A stretch of 16,108 bases of DNA from Planctomycetota bacterium (GTDB lineage: Bacteria > Planctomycetota > Phycisphaerae > Phycisphaerales > SM1A02). The stretch covers positions 1-16,108 of the forward strand of contig QWPU01000031.1 of the NCBI GenBank assembly GCA_003671065.1, written 5' to 3'. The position numbers and the translations under genes are program-made. The notes beneath the pieces are model-generated. The model was not told the origin of the DNA. It did not search any database and saw only the letters and a program-made list of their open reading frames with translations. Positions 1-7,333 of this stretch are shown here, one piece after another; the stretch's first letter is position 1; each line of letters opens with the position of its first letter.

Positions 1-1
1 A

Positions 2-703
2 GCGTTGCTCATGCTTCCTGAGGCGACTGTTGTTGCGCTAGCTGTGGACAACGACGGCGCGTTGCTCGCAAGCGAAGCCGCTGCCGCGCTTGATCGCGCA
101 GCGCATGAAGCGAGCGTGACACTCATCGGTCCCGCGCTCGGTCGCAGCGCGTCGGTCGACAACATCGTGATGCGTCTGATTACGCTTGGCGAAAAGCCTC
201 TCATCATCGACGCAGATGCAATTCGCGCGTTCGCATCACATCAAGATCCCGCCCGCGATCTTCGCGGTGTCGTCGTCTTCACGCCTCATCCCGCTGAAGC
301 GCGCGCGCTCGCACAACGACTTGAACTCGACATCGATTGTGTCGAACGCTCCACGCGTCCCCATGCCGCAATTGCGCTTGCGTCGCGCCTTGGTGCAGTG
401 GTCGCCCTCAAAGGTGCGGGCACGATCACAAGCGACGGTCTCCATACATTTCGCTGCGATCACGGCAATGCAGCGCTCGCAACAGGCGGCAGCGGTGATG
501 TCCTTGCGGGCGTCATTGCGGGCCTCTTCGCGCAGTTTGCAACGCACTCTTCATTCAACGCAGCAAGTCTCACTGCGCTCGCAGTCGACATTCATGCGCG
601 AGCAGGCGACTTGTGGGCAGCGCGTCACGGCGAAGCAGGTGCGCTTGCGCATGAAATCGCAGACCTCGTGCCTGATGTCTTGCGCGCGATGCGTACTTCG
701 TAG
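2..703 (+). CDS. nnrD: ADP/ATP-dependent NAD(P)H-hydrate dehydratase, 3' part (5' end outside window)
   Basis: This enzyme dehydrates the S-form of damaged, hydrated NADH or NADPH back to the normal cofactor, using a nucleoside phosphate; it is a cytosolic metabolite-repair enzyme. The reading frame is open to the left edge, so the true start lies upstream. An N-terminal epimerase domain, as in bifunctional Nnr proteins, cannot be excluded. Counting from the first TTG at 5, I see GPALGRS (42-48), IIDADAI (67-73), TPHPAEAR (93-100), KGAGT (136-140) and NAALATGGSGDVLAG (155-169). The last is the ribokinase-like nucleotide and catalytic loop, with the expected catalytic Asp at 165. The C-terminus is complete and ends at TAG. 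The next gene starts 33 bases downstream on the same strand, so co-transcription is likely. The family call is secure; specificity for NAD(P)H-hydrate is inferred from family membership. Confidence 0.9.
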   Translation, partial: ALLMLPEATVVALAVDNDGALLASEAAAALDRAAHEASVTLIGPALGRSASVDNIVMRLITLGEKPLIIDADAIRAFASHQDPARDLRGVVVFTPHPAEARALAQRLELDIDCVERSTRPHAAIALASRLGAVVALKGAGTITSDGLHTFRCDHGNAALATGGSGDVLAGVIAGLFAQFATHSSFNAASLTALAVDIHARAGDLWAARHGEAGALAHEIADLVPDVLRAMRTS

Positions 704-736
704 TAGCAAGCAGTCCGCGTTCGCTACAGTGTCGCG

Positions 737-1714
737 ATGCCCCCTGACCACCAGCGCGTTTCGACACTCACCGACCGAACCTATGTCGAGGGCGTTTACT
801 CGATCGTGAACCCGCAACTCGCGCAAACACGCACGAACAAGCCTTACTTGAAGTGCATGATTCGCGACGCGAGCGGCGAGATCACCGCGCGCGCATGGAG
901 TTTCGAAGAAGCGCAATTTGAAGCGATCAACCAGTGCGGCTTTGTCTTTCTGCGTGGCTCAACGCAGGCGTATCAAGGGCAAGTCCAACTCATCATCGAA
1001 CAGATCGAAGCAAGAGAAGTCACCGCCGAAGAAATGCTTGCGCTGCTGCCTTCGACCAACAAAGACATCGCTGAAATGTTTGGACGCGTCACGGAATTGC
1101 TGCGCTCGATGCAACATCCCGCGATGCGTGCACTTGCCGAGCAATACCTCAGCGACGAACGACTCATGGAAGATCTCCGCCGCGCGCCAGCCGCAATGAG
1201 CGTCCATCACGCGTGGATCGGCGGCCTGCTCGAGCACACGCACCAACTCATGGAGTTGGCCGATCGGATGCTTCCGCTCTATCCATCACTCAATCGCGAT
1301 CTCGTCCTCTTCTCGCTGTTTGCCCACGACATCGGCAAGACCGTCGAACTCAGTTGGGAGCAAGGCTTCAACTACACCACCGAAGGCCAACTCATCGGCC
1401 ATGTGGTGCGCGGTGCGATTTGGCTGCAAATCAAGGCCGCCGCGAGCGCGCGGGCAACCAACGAAAAGCTTCCAGGCGAAACGCTCCGCGTGTTGCAACA
1501 CATCATGGTGAGTCATCACGGTCAACTCGAATTCGGCGCCGCGAAACTGCCCGCAACACCCGAAGCGATGTTCGTCGCCATGCTCGACAATCTTGACGCG
1601 AAGACGCAAGCATCGGTTACTGCGGCAAAGCGTGAATTCGCAGGCGGCGGCGACTGGAGTGACAAAGTCTGGGCGCTCGAGACGAAGATCTATCGGCCTG
1701 ATCCGCTCGTCTAG
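737..1714 (+). CDS. yhaM: YhaM-type 3'-5' exoribonuclease (OB-fold plus HD domain)
   Basis: The 325-residue protein has the two-part layout of the YhaM/CBF1 family, cytosolic metal-dependent exonucleases that trim RNA (and DNA) from the 3' end. Residues about 15-90 form an OB-fold-like nucleic-acid-binding part (YLKCMIRDASGEITARAW). Residues about 150-310 form the HD phosphohydrolase domain, with metal-ligand candidates in HHAW (157-160), LLEHTHQL (164-171), the HD pair in FAHDIGKT (195-202), GH at 221-222, and VSHHGQ (258-263). A conserved LDNLDAK lies at 283-289. The length matches the usual size of just over 300 residues. The ATG at 737 has no clear Shine-Dalgarno sequence, but it is the first in-frame start after the nnrD stop and leaves the OB-fold intact. 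The gene converges with the minus-strand operon that ends at 1748. The symbol is by family resemblance; activity on RNA is family knowledge. Confidence 0.85.
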   Translation: MPPDHQRVSTLTDRTYVEGVYSIVNPQLAQTRTNKPYLKCMIRDASGEITARAWSFEEAQFEAINQCGFVFLRGSTQAYQGQVQLIIEQIEAREVTAEEMLALLPSTNKDIAEMFGRVTELLRSMQHPAMRALAEQYLSDERLMEDLRRAPAAMSVHHAWIGGLLEHTHQLMELADRMLPLYPSLNRDLVLFSLFAHDIGKTVELSWEQGFNYTTEGQLIGHVVRGAIWLQIKAAASARATNEKLPGETLRVLQHIMVSHHGQLEFGAAKLPATPEAMFVAMLDNLDAKTQASVTAAKREFAGGGDWSDKVWALETKIYRPDPLV

Positions 1715-1719
1715 CTCGG

Positions 1720-1736
1720 GCCGTTCCCAGGACGGC
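1720..1736. other. Short inverted repeat between convergent genes
   Basis: GCCGT and ACGGC pair as a 5-bp stem around a 7-base loop in the 33-base gap between the convergent yhaM and BshC-like genes. Position suggests a bidirectional terminator, but there is no T-run on either side, so an intrinsic terminator is not supported. A separate perfect 10-bp inverted repeat (GGCCGTTCCC at 1719-1728 and its complement at 1788-1797) overlaps it and reaches into the end of the minus-strand gene. Confidence 0.3.
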
Positions 1737-1747
1737 GCGCACTGCGT

Positions 1748-3019
1748 TCAAGATTTGATGCGATTCTCATCTTTCGAGATGGACAACGGGAACGGCCAAG
1801 TCCGATCGTTCGCAAGTTGCGCTGCACTCGATGCAGTTGAATGTGCGGCAATGCGTGCGCTGAGTTGCGCGAATTCATCAGTTCGAACGCGCCGTTCGCG
1901 CTTCAGCGCCTGATGCATGATTTGATACGCCGCGCGCTTGGCCGCTGGTGAGCCAGCAATCGCGCTGACGAGTGAACGCTTCGTGGAACCGCTGTCGTGA
2001 AACGGATCGTGTTGAAGTGCGTGCAGCGCAGAAGGTGTCACTATCGAGTCAAGCGTGGGGGCCCATTGTTGCAGCGGAGCCAGGCGCGTTGCCGTTGCGG
2101 CAATCATTGGCGCGAGGATTTCGGCTGCAGATGAACCACTCACCGCGCTCATCCAGCGTTCCATTGCGATGTCATACTTCGCGCCGCCTGTGCCGTGAAT
2201 GAAGAGATCGCAACCAGCGAGTCGCGCGATTGCGGTGAGCGTGAGCGCGCGCGGTGCGATACGGAGTTCGTGTTCCGAGGCACGATCGGCATCGCGAAAG
2301 GCGCGTCGCGTCGCGGGCGGTTCCAACACCCAGAAGGGGAGTTCGTCGGGGGCAAGCGTTGCGATGCGTTCATCGCGGATCACTGCGTTGTACGCGCTAC
2401 GCAGTGCCGCGAAATTCGCACGGATTGCGCGAGCGAGCGTTGTCGCGGCCAGCGCGGTGGCGGTGATGGTGAAGTCGACGATTGCGTGAGGCGCGAGTAA
2501 ATCGTTGGCCGCATGCGCCATCTGCAGCGCGAGATTTTCGCGACCGAAGTGCGCGCGCACCGCGGATTCAATGCGTTTAAGTTGAACTTCGATGAGTGCG
2601 GGAACTTCGTGCGCGCGCTCGGGACGCATGATGCGCACAGGTTTGCGCAGCGCGTTGGGCGCAGTGCAACGAGGCGAGCGGTCGAGCGCGAAGCGAGTGA
2701 TGGTTCCATGCTCGATGGTTGGCGAGAGCGCTGGATAGGCGATGAGCGATGCATCGTTTGTGTCGTGATCCACCACGACATGCACGACCGCGCCATTGAT
2801 GTCTCTTGCGATTCGATGCGCGACAATGAATTTTTCGGCGATCCCCGCATGCCAGATTCCCGCCTGATGACCCGTCATGATGAGTGGGCGTTGGGTAGGA
2901 AGACCGAGTTCAGCGCGCGTTGTGCGCCGCCATTTCTCGATGGATTCACCGAGAAATGAAGCTCCTTCTGGTTGTGTGAAGTGCTCCGCGGCCTTGCGTG
3001 CAAACTCGCTCTCACTCAT
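1748..3019 (-). CDS. BshC-like conserved protein of unknown function
   Basis: This is a 423-residue soluble protein with no signal peptide or membrane segment. Two stretches recall BshC, the putative cysteine-adding enzyme of bacillithiol synthesis: MTGHQAGIWHAGI (48-60), like the BshC TTGQQPG region, and VVVDHDTND (81-89), like its SEDHDF region. A third motif, LFIHGTGGAKYD (272-283), sits where BshC has its GGPGE-type motif; I recall this form from planctomycete proteins. The function is not established, and true BshC activity is doubtful because the motifs differ. I chose ATG at 3019 over the in-frame ATG at 3064 because 3019 overlaps the glycosyltransferase stop as ATGA, a typical coupling arrangement; the 15 extra residues would be Arg-rich and overlap that gene. 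It is the last gene of the three-gene minus-strand operon. Confidence 0.6.
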   Translation of the reverse strand: MSESEFARKAAEHFTQPEGASFLGESIEKWRRTTRAELGLPTQRPLIMTGHQAGIWHAGIAEKFIVAHRIARDINGAVVHVVVDHDTNDASLIAYPALSPTIEHGTITRFALDRSPRCTAPNALRKPVRIMRPERAHEVPALIEVQLKRIESAVRAHFGRENLALQMAHAANDLLAPHAIVDFTITATALAATTLARAIRANFAALRSAYNAVIRDERIATLAPDELPFWVLEPPATRRAFRDADRASEHELRIAPRALTLTAIARLAGCDLFIHGTGGAKYDIAMERWMSAVSGSSAAEILAPMIAATATRLAPLQQWAPTLDSIVTPSALHALQHDPFHDSGSTKRSLVSAIAGSPAAKRAAYQIMHQALKRERRVRTDEFAQLSARIAAHSTASSAAQLANDRTWPFPLSISKDENRIKS

Positions 3020-3786
3020 TCGCGCAATCCGTCCATGGCGCGAACGGGCAAACGCCGCGCGCAACTGCGGATCTCGTGATGCATGGTTTCGCGATAGGTC
3101 ATCAGCCGACGCTCAGGTTCATCGAGCCCACCGCCAAAGGTACGCGTCATATCCACATAGATTCGACGCACCGAAAGCTCGCGTACACGCAGACCGCTTG
3201 CCCGCGCTTGCACCCAGAATTGCATGGGAAACTCATAGCCATTCGCGTCGAGGGTGAGCGCGGCGCAGGGTGCCGCGCGATACGCCTTGTAGCCGCAGAA
3301 CGCATCAGTGATCCCAAGCGAGAGGCGCTCGTTGAGTTCCTTCGTCAGTATCGCATTGATGCGACGACGATCCTCAGGCGCAGGATCTCCTGGCAATGAT
3401 TCATCGATGTAGCGCGAACCACTGACAATATCAGCGTCGCCTTGTGCCGCCGCTGCCGCAAACATCGGCAAACTCGCGGGCTCGTGCTGCTCATCGCAAT
3501 CCATCGAGATCACCCAGTCGTAACCGCGGAAGTCCGCCCATTCAAGCATGTCACGCATCGCGCGACCGTAGCCGCGATTCTTTCCGTGGCGAATCACCTC
3601 GACGGGATGCTTTGCAAGCAGCGAAGGAGTCGAGTCAGTCGACCCATCATCAATCACGAGGATTTCGCCGCCAAACTGCGATGCGTAGTGAGTCACTGCG
3701 CTCAAGACGCGTTCAACCGAACGCTCTTCGTTGAAGACGGGAATGGCGATGAGAATGCGCGGTGCTGGAGGAGAGGACTGCGTCAA
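3016..3786 (-). CDS. Family 2 glycosyltransferase, DPM1/polyprenyl-phosphate mannosyltransferase-like
   Basis: This 256-residue protein has a single GT-A domain and probably transfers a sugar from a nucleotide-sugar to a lipid phosphate or similar acceptor at the inner face of the membrane. Motifs in order: IPVFNEE (15-21), VIDDGSTD (44-51), the metal-binding DxD-like SMDCDEQH (94-101, D96 and D98), VSGSRY (121-126) and TDAFCGYKAYR (160-170). The last is typical of DPM1-like enzymes. No C-terminal membrane helices are visible, unlike some GtrB-type relatives. The start is TTG at 3786, whose first bases overlap the preceding gene's TGA as TTGA; no ATG lies before the first motif. The stop overlaps the next gene's start as ATGA. 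Donor and acceptor cannot be read from the sequence. The context gives no surface-polysaccharide cluster, only one exported and one BshC-like partner. Confidence 0.85.
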   Translation of the reverse strand: MTQSSPPAPRILIAIPVFNEERSVERVLSAVTHYASQFGGEILVIDDGSTDSTPSLLAKHPVEVIRHGKNRGYGRAMRDMLEWADFRGYDWVISMDCDEQHEPASLPMFAAAAAQGDADIVSGSRYIDESLPGDPAPEDRRRINAILTKELNERLSLGITDAFCGYKAYRAAPCAALTLDANGYEFPMQFWVQARASGLRVRELSVRRIYVDMTRTFGGGLDEPERRLMTYRETMHHEIRSCARRLPVRAMDGLRE

Positions 3787-5363
3787 TCGACAGGAAGTCC
3801 CTTCGATTTCCAGAGTTTTCGTAGTTCATCAAGCGCGATGAGTTCCGTGAGCGTGCCATCAGGATCGGTGCGCCGCACCCGTCGGCCGCTCGCGTCGAAC
3901 TCTTGCACGAGTTTCGCGGGCGCGCTGCCGAATTGAGTTTCAAGGCGAAATCCGCTGGCGATGCGCGACCATGTCTCGCGGCGCTGCGGCAGTTTCTCTT
4001 CGCGTTGATCGAACGCGTAGTCCATGAACTCAAGACTCTCGAGCGCGCTGCCAAACATCGCTTCGCCAAGAACAGCGAGATCATGCGGCAAGAGTTGTCC
4101 AAGCACGATGAGCTCCGCTTGCGACACATACGCAGGTGGCAGCGGCCATTCTTGCGGCGTGCGCGTCATGCCATCAGCAGTCGCCGAAATTACTTTGAGT
4201 TTCGGGCGCGGATCGCCTGCGCTCGGTGCGCTGCGCACGCCAGTTTGTGCATTGGAGCGAGTCGCGCGTTTGTGCCGTTCTGTCGAACGAATTGACCAAC
4301 ACTCGCTCGAGCGATCCCATGCGACGAAGTAGCGGCTTTGGACATCGAGGGTATGAGTAGAATCAGCATTGACCACGACGCGCGCATCTACGGTAGCGAG
4401 AAGTCCAGCGATGGCGTCCTCGTCCTTCAATGTCTTTGCGTCGCGCGATGCGTCGGTTTCGCCTTTTTTCCCCTCACGAACGCGCACGGTCATGTAGCCA
4501 AAATCTTGAAGATCGCCGTTGGCGTCAGGTCGTCGCATGCGATAGAACAGAGGATCGGGCGCGATCGTCGCACGCAACATAGCTGGAGTGATCGTCTCAG
4601 TGAGCGCTTTTCCACGGCCAAGTAGATCGAGTCGCTCAAGCGCGGCGCGTCGGTCATCTTTCAACGCAATCGTCGCAAAGCAACGATCGAGTAACGGTCG
4701 CAGGCGCGCAAACTCCGCGTCAAGAAGGACGAGCGAGAACACGAGATACTGGTCCTGTGCGCGAGGAACGATGAGCGTGCCCGTGATGCCTTTGCCGCCG
4801 CCTTCCAGTGGGACGCTGATGTAGAGCAAGCGTGATTCCGCGCCCGCGATGAGTCGCGCTTCATCAAGCACCACTTCAAATTTTTGTTGCTTGCCGCGCA
4901 ACTCCTCGAGATAGGCAGCGCATTGCGTTGCCGCGGTGCTGTCGGCTTTCGAAGCGGTGAGCGCGCTGACACGCATTCGCCAAGTGGGAGTTTCGCCAGC
5001 ACCTGCGAGGAGATAGTTCGCGGTGGGGGTGCGTTCCACGCGCAGTGACGCGTTGATCGGCACTCGCATGGTGAAACCGAGTAGCTCGCCGTCGAGCGGA
5101 GTCTCAGCGAGCCCGTCGTTGCTCGCAACGGTGGTGGTTTGGCTCGACGGCGGGGGCGCAGAGTGAGCTGAGTCCGAGAAGTTCAGGTTTGCATCACTCC
5201 GCTGAAGCACGACGCCGCTGGCTTGAATCGCCTCGCTCCCAAGCGAGGCGGTCATCACGAGAGCGATGATCCATCGAGTGAATCGCAGAGGCGCGCGGGT
5301 TGCTCTCAACGCGGCAACCGCACTATCAATCGCTTTCGCGCCAGTTAAATCGTGTGAAACCAT
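3783..5363 (-). CDS. Probable exported protein of unknown function
   Basis: I do not recognise a family for this 526-residue protein. From ATG at 5363 it has a basic N-terminus (residues 20-30, several Arg) followed by a hydrophobic stretch WIIALVMTASLG (31-42) and AIQA-SG (45-50), which fits a signal peptide or an N-terminal anchor. After that comes a Ser/Pro/Thr-rich linker and a long mixed domain with no further membrane segment. The C-terminal end carries EFDASGRRVRRTDPDG, loosely like an antigen/RHS-type turn repeat, but only one copy is visible. The frame stays open upstream to 5708, so a longer form is possible; I prefer 5363 because the signal-like segment would otherwise be internal and the upstream region holds the divergent promoters. 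No Shine-Dalgarno sequence precedes 5363. It is the first gene of an operon with the glycosyltransferase (TTGA overlap) and the BshC-like gene. Confidence 0.6.
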   Translation of the reverse strand: MVSHDLTGAKAIDSAVAALRATRAPLRFTRWIIALVMTASLGSEAIQASGVVLQRSDANLNFSDSAHSAPPPSSQTTTVASNDGLAETPLDGELLGFTMRVPINASLRVERTPTANYLLAGAGETPTWRMRVSALTASKADSTAATQCAAYLEELRGKQQKFEVVLDEARLIAGAESRLLYISVPLEGGGKGITGTLIVPRAQDQYLVFSLVLLDAEFARLRPLLDRCFATIALKDDRRAALERLDLLGRGKALTETITPAMLRATIAPDPLFYRMRRPDANGDLQDFGYMTVRVREGKKGETDASRDAKTLKDEDAIAGLLATVDARVVVNADSTHTLDVQSRYFVAWDRSSECWSIRSTERHKRATRSNAQTGVRSAPSAGDPRPKLKVISATADGMTRTPQEWPLPPAYVSQAELIVLGQLLPHDLAVLGEAMFGSALESLEFMDYAFDQREEKLPQRRETWSRIASGFRLETQFGSAPAKLVQEFDASGRRVRRTDPDGTLTELIALDELRKLWKSKGLPVD

Positions 5364-5410
5364 GGGGGGCACAATCGTAGTGTGGAGTTGGCCTGTTGTG
5401 ATTGAGTTCG

Positions 5411-5439
5411 ATGTAATCATGCGCGGACATTGGTGTCGA
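5411..5439 (-). promoter_or_regulatory. Candidate promoter for the minus-strand three-gene operon
   Basis: On the minus strand, TCGACA (5439-5434) is followed after 17 bases by TTACAT (5416-5411), preceded by TG in extended -10 position (TGATTACAT). The expected start of transcription is about 40 bases upstream of the ATG at 5363. The match to the sigma-70 consensus is moderate only. Confidence 0.35.
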
Positions 5440-5509
5440 ACGAGCACAACGCCCTCACCCCGATAACGCAACATCTCCGCCTCCGCGCCGCTCTTAAGTA
5501 GCGAACAGA

Positions 5510-5537
5510 TTGACACGGACGCGGAAGTCGCTATCTT
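5510..5537 (+). promoter_or_regulatory. Candidate main promoter of the S10-spc operon
   Basis: A perfect -35 TTGACA (5510-5515) is followed after 16 bases by TATCTT (5532-5537, 4 of 6 to the -10 consensus). Transcription would begin near 5544, about 320 bases before rpsJ and just before the hairpin at 5548. It is the best sigma-70-like match I found in the divergent region. Confidence 0.55.
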
Positions 5538-5547
5538 CCTCGATCCT

Positions 5548-5576
5548 CGCCTGCTCGGCCACAAGGTCAGCAGGCG
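5548..5576 (+). promoter_or_regulatory. Leader hairpin at the predicted 5' end of the S10 operon mRNA
   Basis: CGCCTGCT (5548-5555) pairs perfectly with AGCAGGCG (5569-5576). Inside it, after one bulged C (5556), GGCC (5557-5560) pairs with GGTC (5565-5568, one G-U) around an ACAA tetraloop. The 12 paired positions make it one of the two longest stems in the window. It would start about 4 bases after the predicted transcription start. It may protect the mRNA 5' end or serve as a binding site for a ribosomal protein; both roles are inference. Confidence 0.6.
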
Positions 5577-5730
5577 TGTTCGTCGATGTATGTTTGCAGT
5601 ACATGCAGGCAGGATCATCGGTGAGACAAGACGACAGAAGTTCTTTGGCAAGTGAGTGAATGACAAGTGTGAGATCCCGAGAAACATGCAGGAAACTGCA
5701 GGAATCACGAGGTTTCAGTGGAACGCGTCA

Positions 5731-5757
5731 AGAAGCGTGTACAGAGAAGCGTGTATA
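5731..5757. repeat. 14-bp tandem duplication in the rpsJ leader
   Basis: AGAAGCGTGTACAG (5731-5744) is followed at once by AGAAGCGTGTATA (5745-5757), identical over the first 12 bases. Confidence 0.9.
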
Positions 5758-5763
5758 AAAGTT

Positions 5764-5793
5764 GTGAGAACACGAGTAGTGAGCACACGAGAA
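5764..5793. repeat. 15-bp near-perfect tandem duplication in the rpsJ leader
   Basis: GTGAGAACACGAGTA (5764-5778) is followed by GTGAGCACACGAGAA (5779-5793), with 13 of 15 bases identical. It lies 6 bases after the 5731-5757 duplication. Confidence 0.85.
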
Positions 5794-5863
5794 AAACCTC
5801 GAGAGCTCATCACCTCATGATCTTCTAGACAGCAATGCAAGTCTGAAATATTGGAGCGATCAC

Positions 5864-6172
5864 ATGACTGGCGGCAAATTCAGAATCCGAATGGAAGCCT
5901 ACGACCACCAAGCCCTCGATGCCTCGGCACGAGAAATTGTTGATCAAGCCAAGCGCACCGGTGCTCGCGTTGCGGGTCCGATTCCACTGCCAACTCGTCG
6001 CGAGATCTACACAGTCCTTCGCTCACCATTTATTGACAAGAAGTCGCGCGAGCAGTTCGAAATCCGAACGCACAAGCGCGTCATCGACATCACCGAATGG
6101 AACCACCGCACCACCGACGCGCTTCAGCGCTTGGTTGTCCCAGCAGGTGTGTTCCTTCGAATCAAGGCCTGA
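5864..6172 (+). CDS. rpsJ: 30S ribosomal protein S10
   Basis: S10 is a head protein of the small subunit and, in many bacteria, also the NusE transcription factor. The 102-residue product has the usual length and the family landmarks: RIRMEAYDHQALD (7-19), GPIPLPTRREIYTV (38-51) and the THKRVIDI stretch (about 68-75). The C-terminal end (EWNHRTTDALQRLVVPAGV) differs from the more usual PT-K-T-DALM-L form but aligns without gaps. The start is ATG at 5864 with GGAG 7 bases upstream. It is the first gene of the operon. Its stop codon (6170-6172) lies inside a 6-bp inverted repeat (6165-6181). Confidence 0.97.
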   Translation: MTGGKFRIRMEAYDHQALDASAREIVDQAKRTGARVAGPIPLPTRREIYTVLRSPFIDKKSREQFEIRTHKRVIDITEWNHRTTDALQRLVVPAGVFLRIKA

Positions 6173-6181
6173 TAAAGGCCT
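6165..6181 (+). other. Hairpin overlapping the rpsJ stop codon
   Basis: AGGCCT (6165-6170) and AGGCCT (6176-6181) are self-complementary and can pair around GATAA; the TGA stop (6170-6172) sits at the stem-loop boundary. There is no T-run after it, so a terminator is not supported. A second inverted repeat, GAAGGA-CGT-TCCTTC, follows at 6199-6213. Confidence 0.45.
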
Positions 6182-6248
6182 AAACAAGCCAACCGCACGA
6201 AGGACGTTCCTTCCTGCACGACAGCACATGCCATGTACCTCTCGCCGT

Positions 6249-6268
6249 CTTGATCATGCTTGATCACG
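6249..6268. repeat. 10-bp tandem duplication between rpsJ and rplC
   Basis: CTTGATCATG (6249-6258) is followed by CTTGATCACG (6259-6268), 9 of 10 identical. The two TGATCA palindromes could also pair with each other. Confidence 0.8.
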
Positions 6269-6316
6269 CCTAGCAAGTTGAACCTCTGGTAGTACACGAA
6301 AGCGAATCGCAAGCAT

Positions 6317-7018
6317 ATGAGTAACAAGCCCTGCACCATCGCCATCCTCGGTCGCAAGATCGGTATGACGCGATTCTTCCTCGACAACGGCAAGAACATT
6401 CCCGTGACTGTGATCGAAGCTGGTCCTTGCGTCGTGACGCAAGTGAAGACCACTGATCGCGACGGCTACTCCGCTGTGCAGTTGGCTTTCGAAGACATGA
6501 AGGCGCGCAACTCCTCGATGCCAATGATCGGTCACGATCAGAAGGCTGGATCTGATCCGAAGCGTCTCCACCGCGAAATGCGTGTGATTGATGATGCCTC
6601 GGCCAACGCCTTTGAGCTCGGTCAGTTGATCACCGTGAGTGCCCTCGATGGCACCGCGTATGTCGATGTGATCGGTACGAGCAAGGGCAAGGGTTTCGCA
6701 GGCAACATGAAGCGAAACAACTTCAAGGGCATGAGCGCAACGCACGGTACGGAGCGCAAGCACCGCACCGGCGGTAGCATCGGCTCGCACGGTACTGACC
6801 GTGGTCACGGTGCAAAGATCAAGAAGGGCAAGCGCATGGCTGGCCACATGGGTGACGAGCGCGTCACTGTGCGCAGCTTGGATGTCGTGAAGATCGACGT
6901 CGAGCGCAATCTGCTTCTGGTCAAGGGACCGATCCCTGGTGCCAACGATGGATATCTCTTCATTCGCGCAGCAACTCGCCTCTTCAAGCGGAAGGCAAAG
7001 AAGCTCGTAACGAAGTAA
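6317..7018 (+). CDS. rplC: 50S ribosomal protein L3
   Basis: L3 is an early-assembly large-subunit protein whose extended loop reaches the peptidyl transferase centre. The 233-residue protein is slightly longer than the common 205-215. Landmarks: LGRKIGMTRFF (11-21) at the start, VIGTSKGKGFAG near residue 120, the HRTGGSIGSHG loop, KGKRMAGHMGDERVT, and SLDVVKID followed by a hydrophobic strand and KGPIPG. The loop between GSIGSHG and KGKRMAG (TDRGHGAKIK) differs from the common DPGRVF form. ATG at 6317 has no clear Shine-Dalgarno sequence, but it starts exactly where L3 proteins normally begin. A 144-base spacer separates it from rpsJ and a 331-base spacer from rplD, both unusually long for this operon. 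Confidence 0.97.
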   Translation: MSNKPCTIAILGRKIGMTRFFLDNGKNIPVTVIEAGPCVVTQVKTTDRDGYSAVQLAFEDMKARNSSMPMIGHDQKAGSDPKRLHREMRVIDDASANAFELGQLITVSALDGTAYVDVIGTSKGKGFAGNMKRNNFKGMSATHGTERKHRTGGSIGSHGTDRGHGAKIKKGKRMAGHMGDERVTVRSLDVVKIDVERNLLLVKGPIPGANDGYLFIRAATRLFKRKAKKLVTK

Positions 7019-7032
7019 ATGACTGAATCAAG

Positions 7033-7058
7033 TCGCTGCGGAGCGTGATCCGTAGCGA
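7033..7058 (+). other. Hairpin 14 bases after the rplC stop
   Basis: TCGCTGCGG (7033-7041) pairs with CCGTAGCGA (7050-7058) over 9 positions, with one G-U, around an 8-base loop. No T-run follows, so it does not look like an intrinsic terminator. Confidence 0.5.
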
Positions 7059-7319
7059 GTCAGACACATGACAAAACCGTGTTAAACACTGTGTGAGGTG
7101 ACAAACCGAACAGAGTCCAAGCCCAAGTCCTAGCAATGGAATTTGGGAGTTCACAAGGCCGCTTGCGGAACCAGTGAACAGGAACATTTCAAGCGTCTGC
7201 GCGAGTCAATCAACCACCTGCAACAGCATGTGCGCGAACGACAGACCCAGACGAATTCACCAAGTCGATTCCTACTCCGTGCCACTATTAACAGGCACGC
7301 AGAGGATGAAGCGAAGAAG

Positions 7320-7333
7320 CGGGCAACAGCCCG
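7320..7333 (+). other. Small GC hairpin upstream of rplD
   Basis: CGGGC-AACA-GCCCG forms a perfect 5-bp stem with a tetraloop, ending 16 bases before the rplD ATG and just ahead of its AGAGG ribosome binding site. Confidence 0.5.

Larger units (their letters stand above)
5364..5863. promoter_or_regulatory. 500-base divergent control region upstream of rpsJ
   Basis: No gene is supported here. On the plus strand it holds a promoter candidate (5510-5537), a strong hairpin at the expected RNA 5' end (5548-5576), several short tandem duplications (5731-5757 and 5764-5793, and imperfect copies at 5683-5703), and the rpsJ ribosome binding site GGAG at 5853-5856, 7 bases before ATG. On the minus strand a weaker promoter candidate lies at 5411-5439. 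The predicted rpsJ leader is about 320 bases. In Escherichia coli the S10 leader mediates repression by L4; whether this leader does the same is unknown. A minus-strand open frame runs through to 5708 but shows no coding character I can recognise. Confidence 0.6.

Noticed and set aside
186..809. A 207-codon plus-strand frame overlapping nnrD
   Set aside because: It is a frame shadow of nnrD, low-complexity in Ser/Arg, with no family motifs.
1720..1736. An intrinsic bidirectional terminator between the convergent genes
   Set aside because: The stem is only 5 bp and neither side has a T-run, so I list it only as an inverted repeat.
5364..5708. An N-terminal extension of the exported protein up to 5708
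   Set aside because: The signal-like segment would become internal, the translation looks random, and both promoter candidates lie in this stretch.
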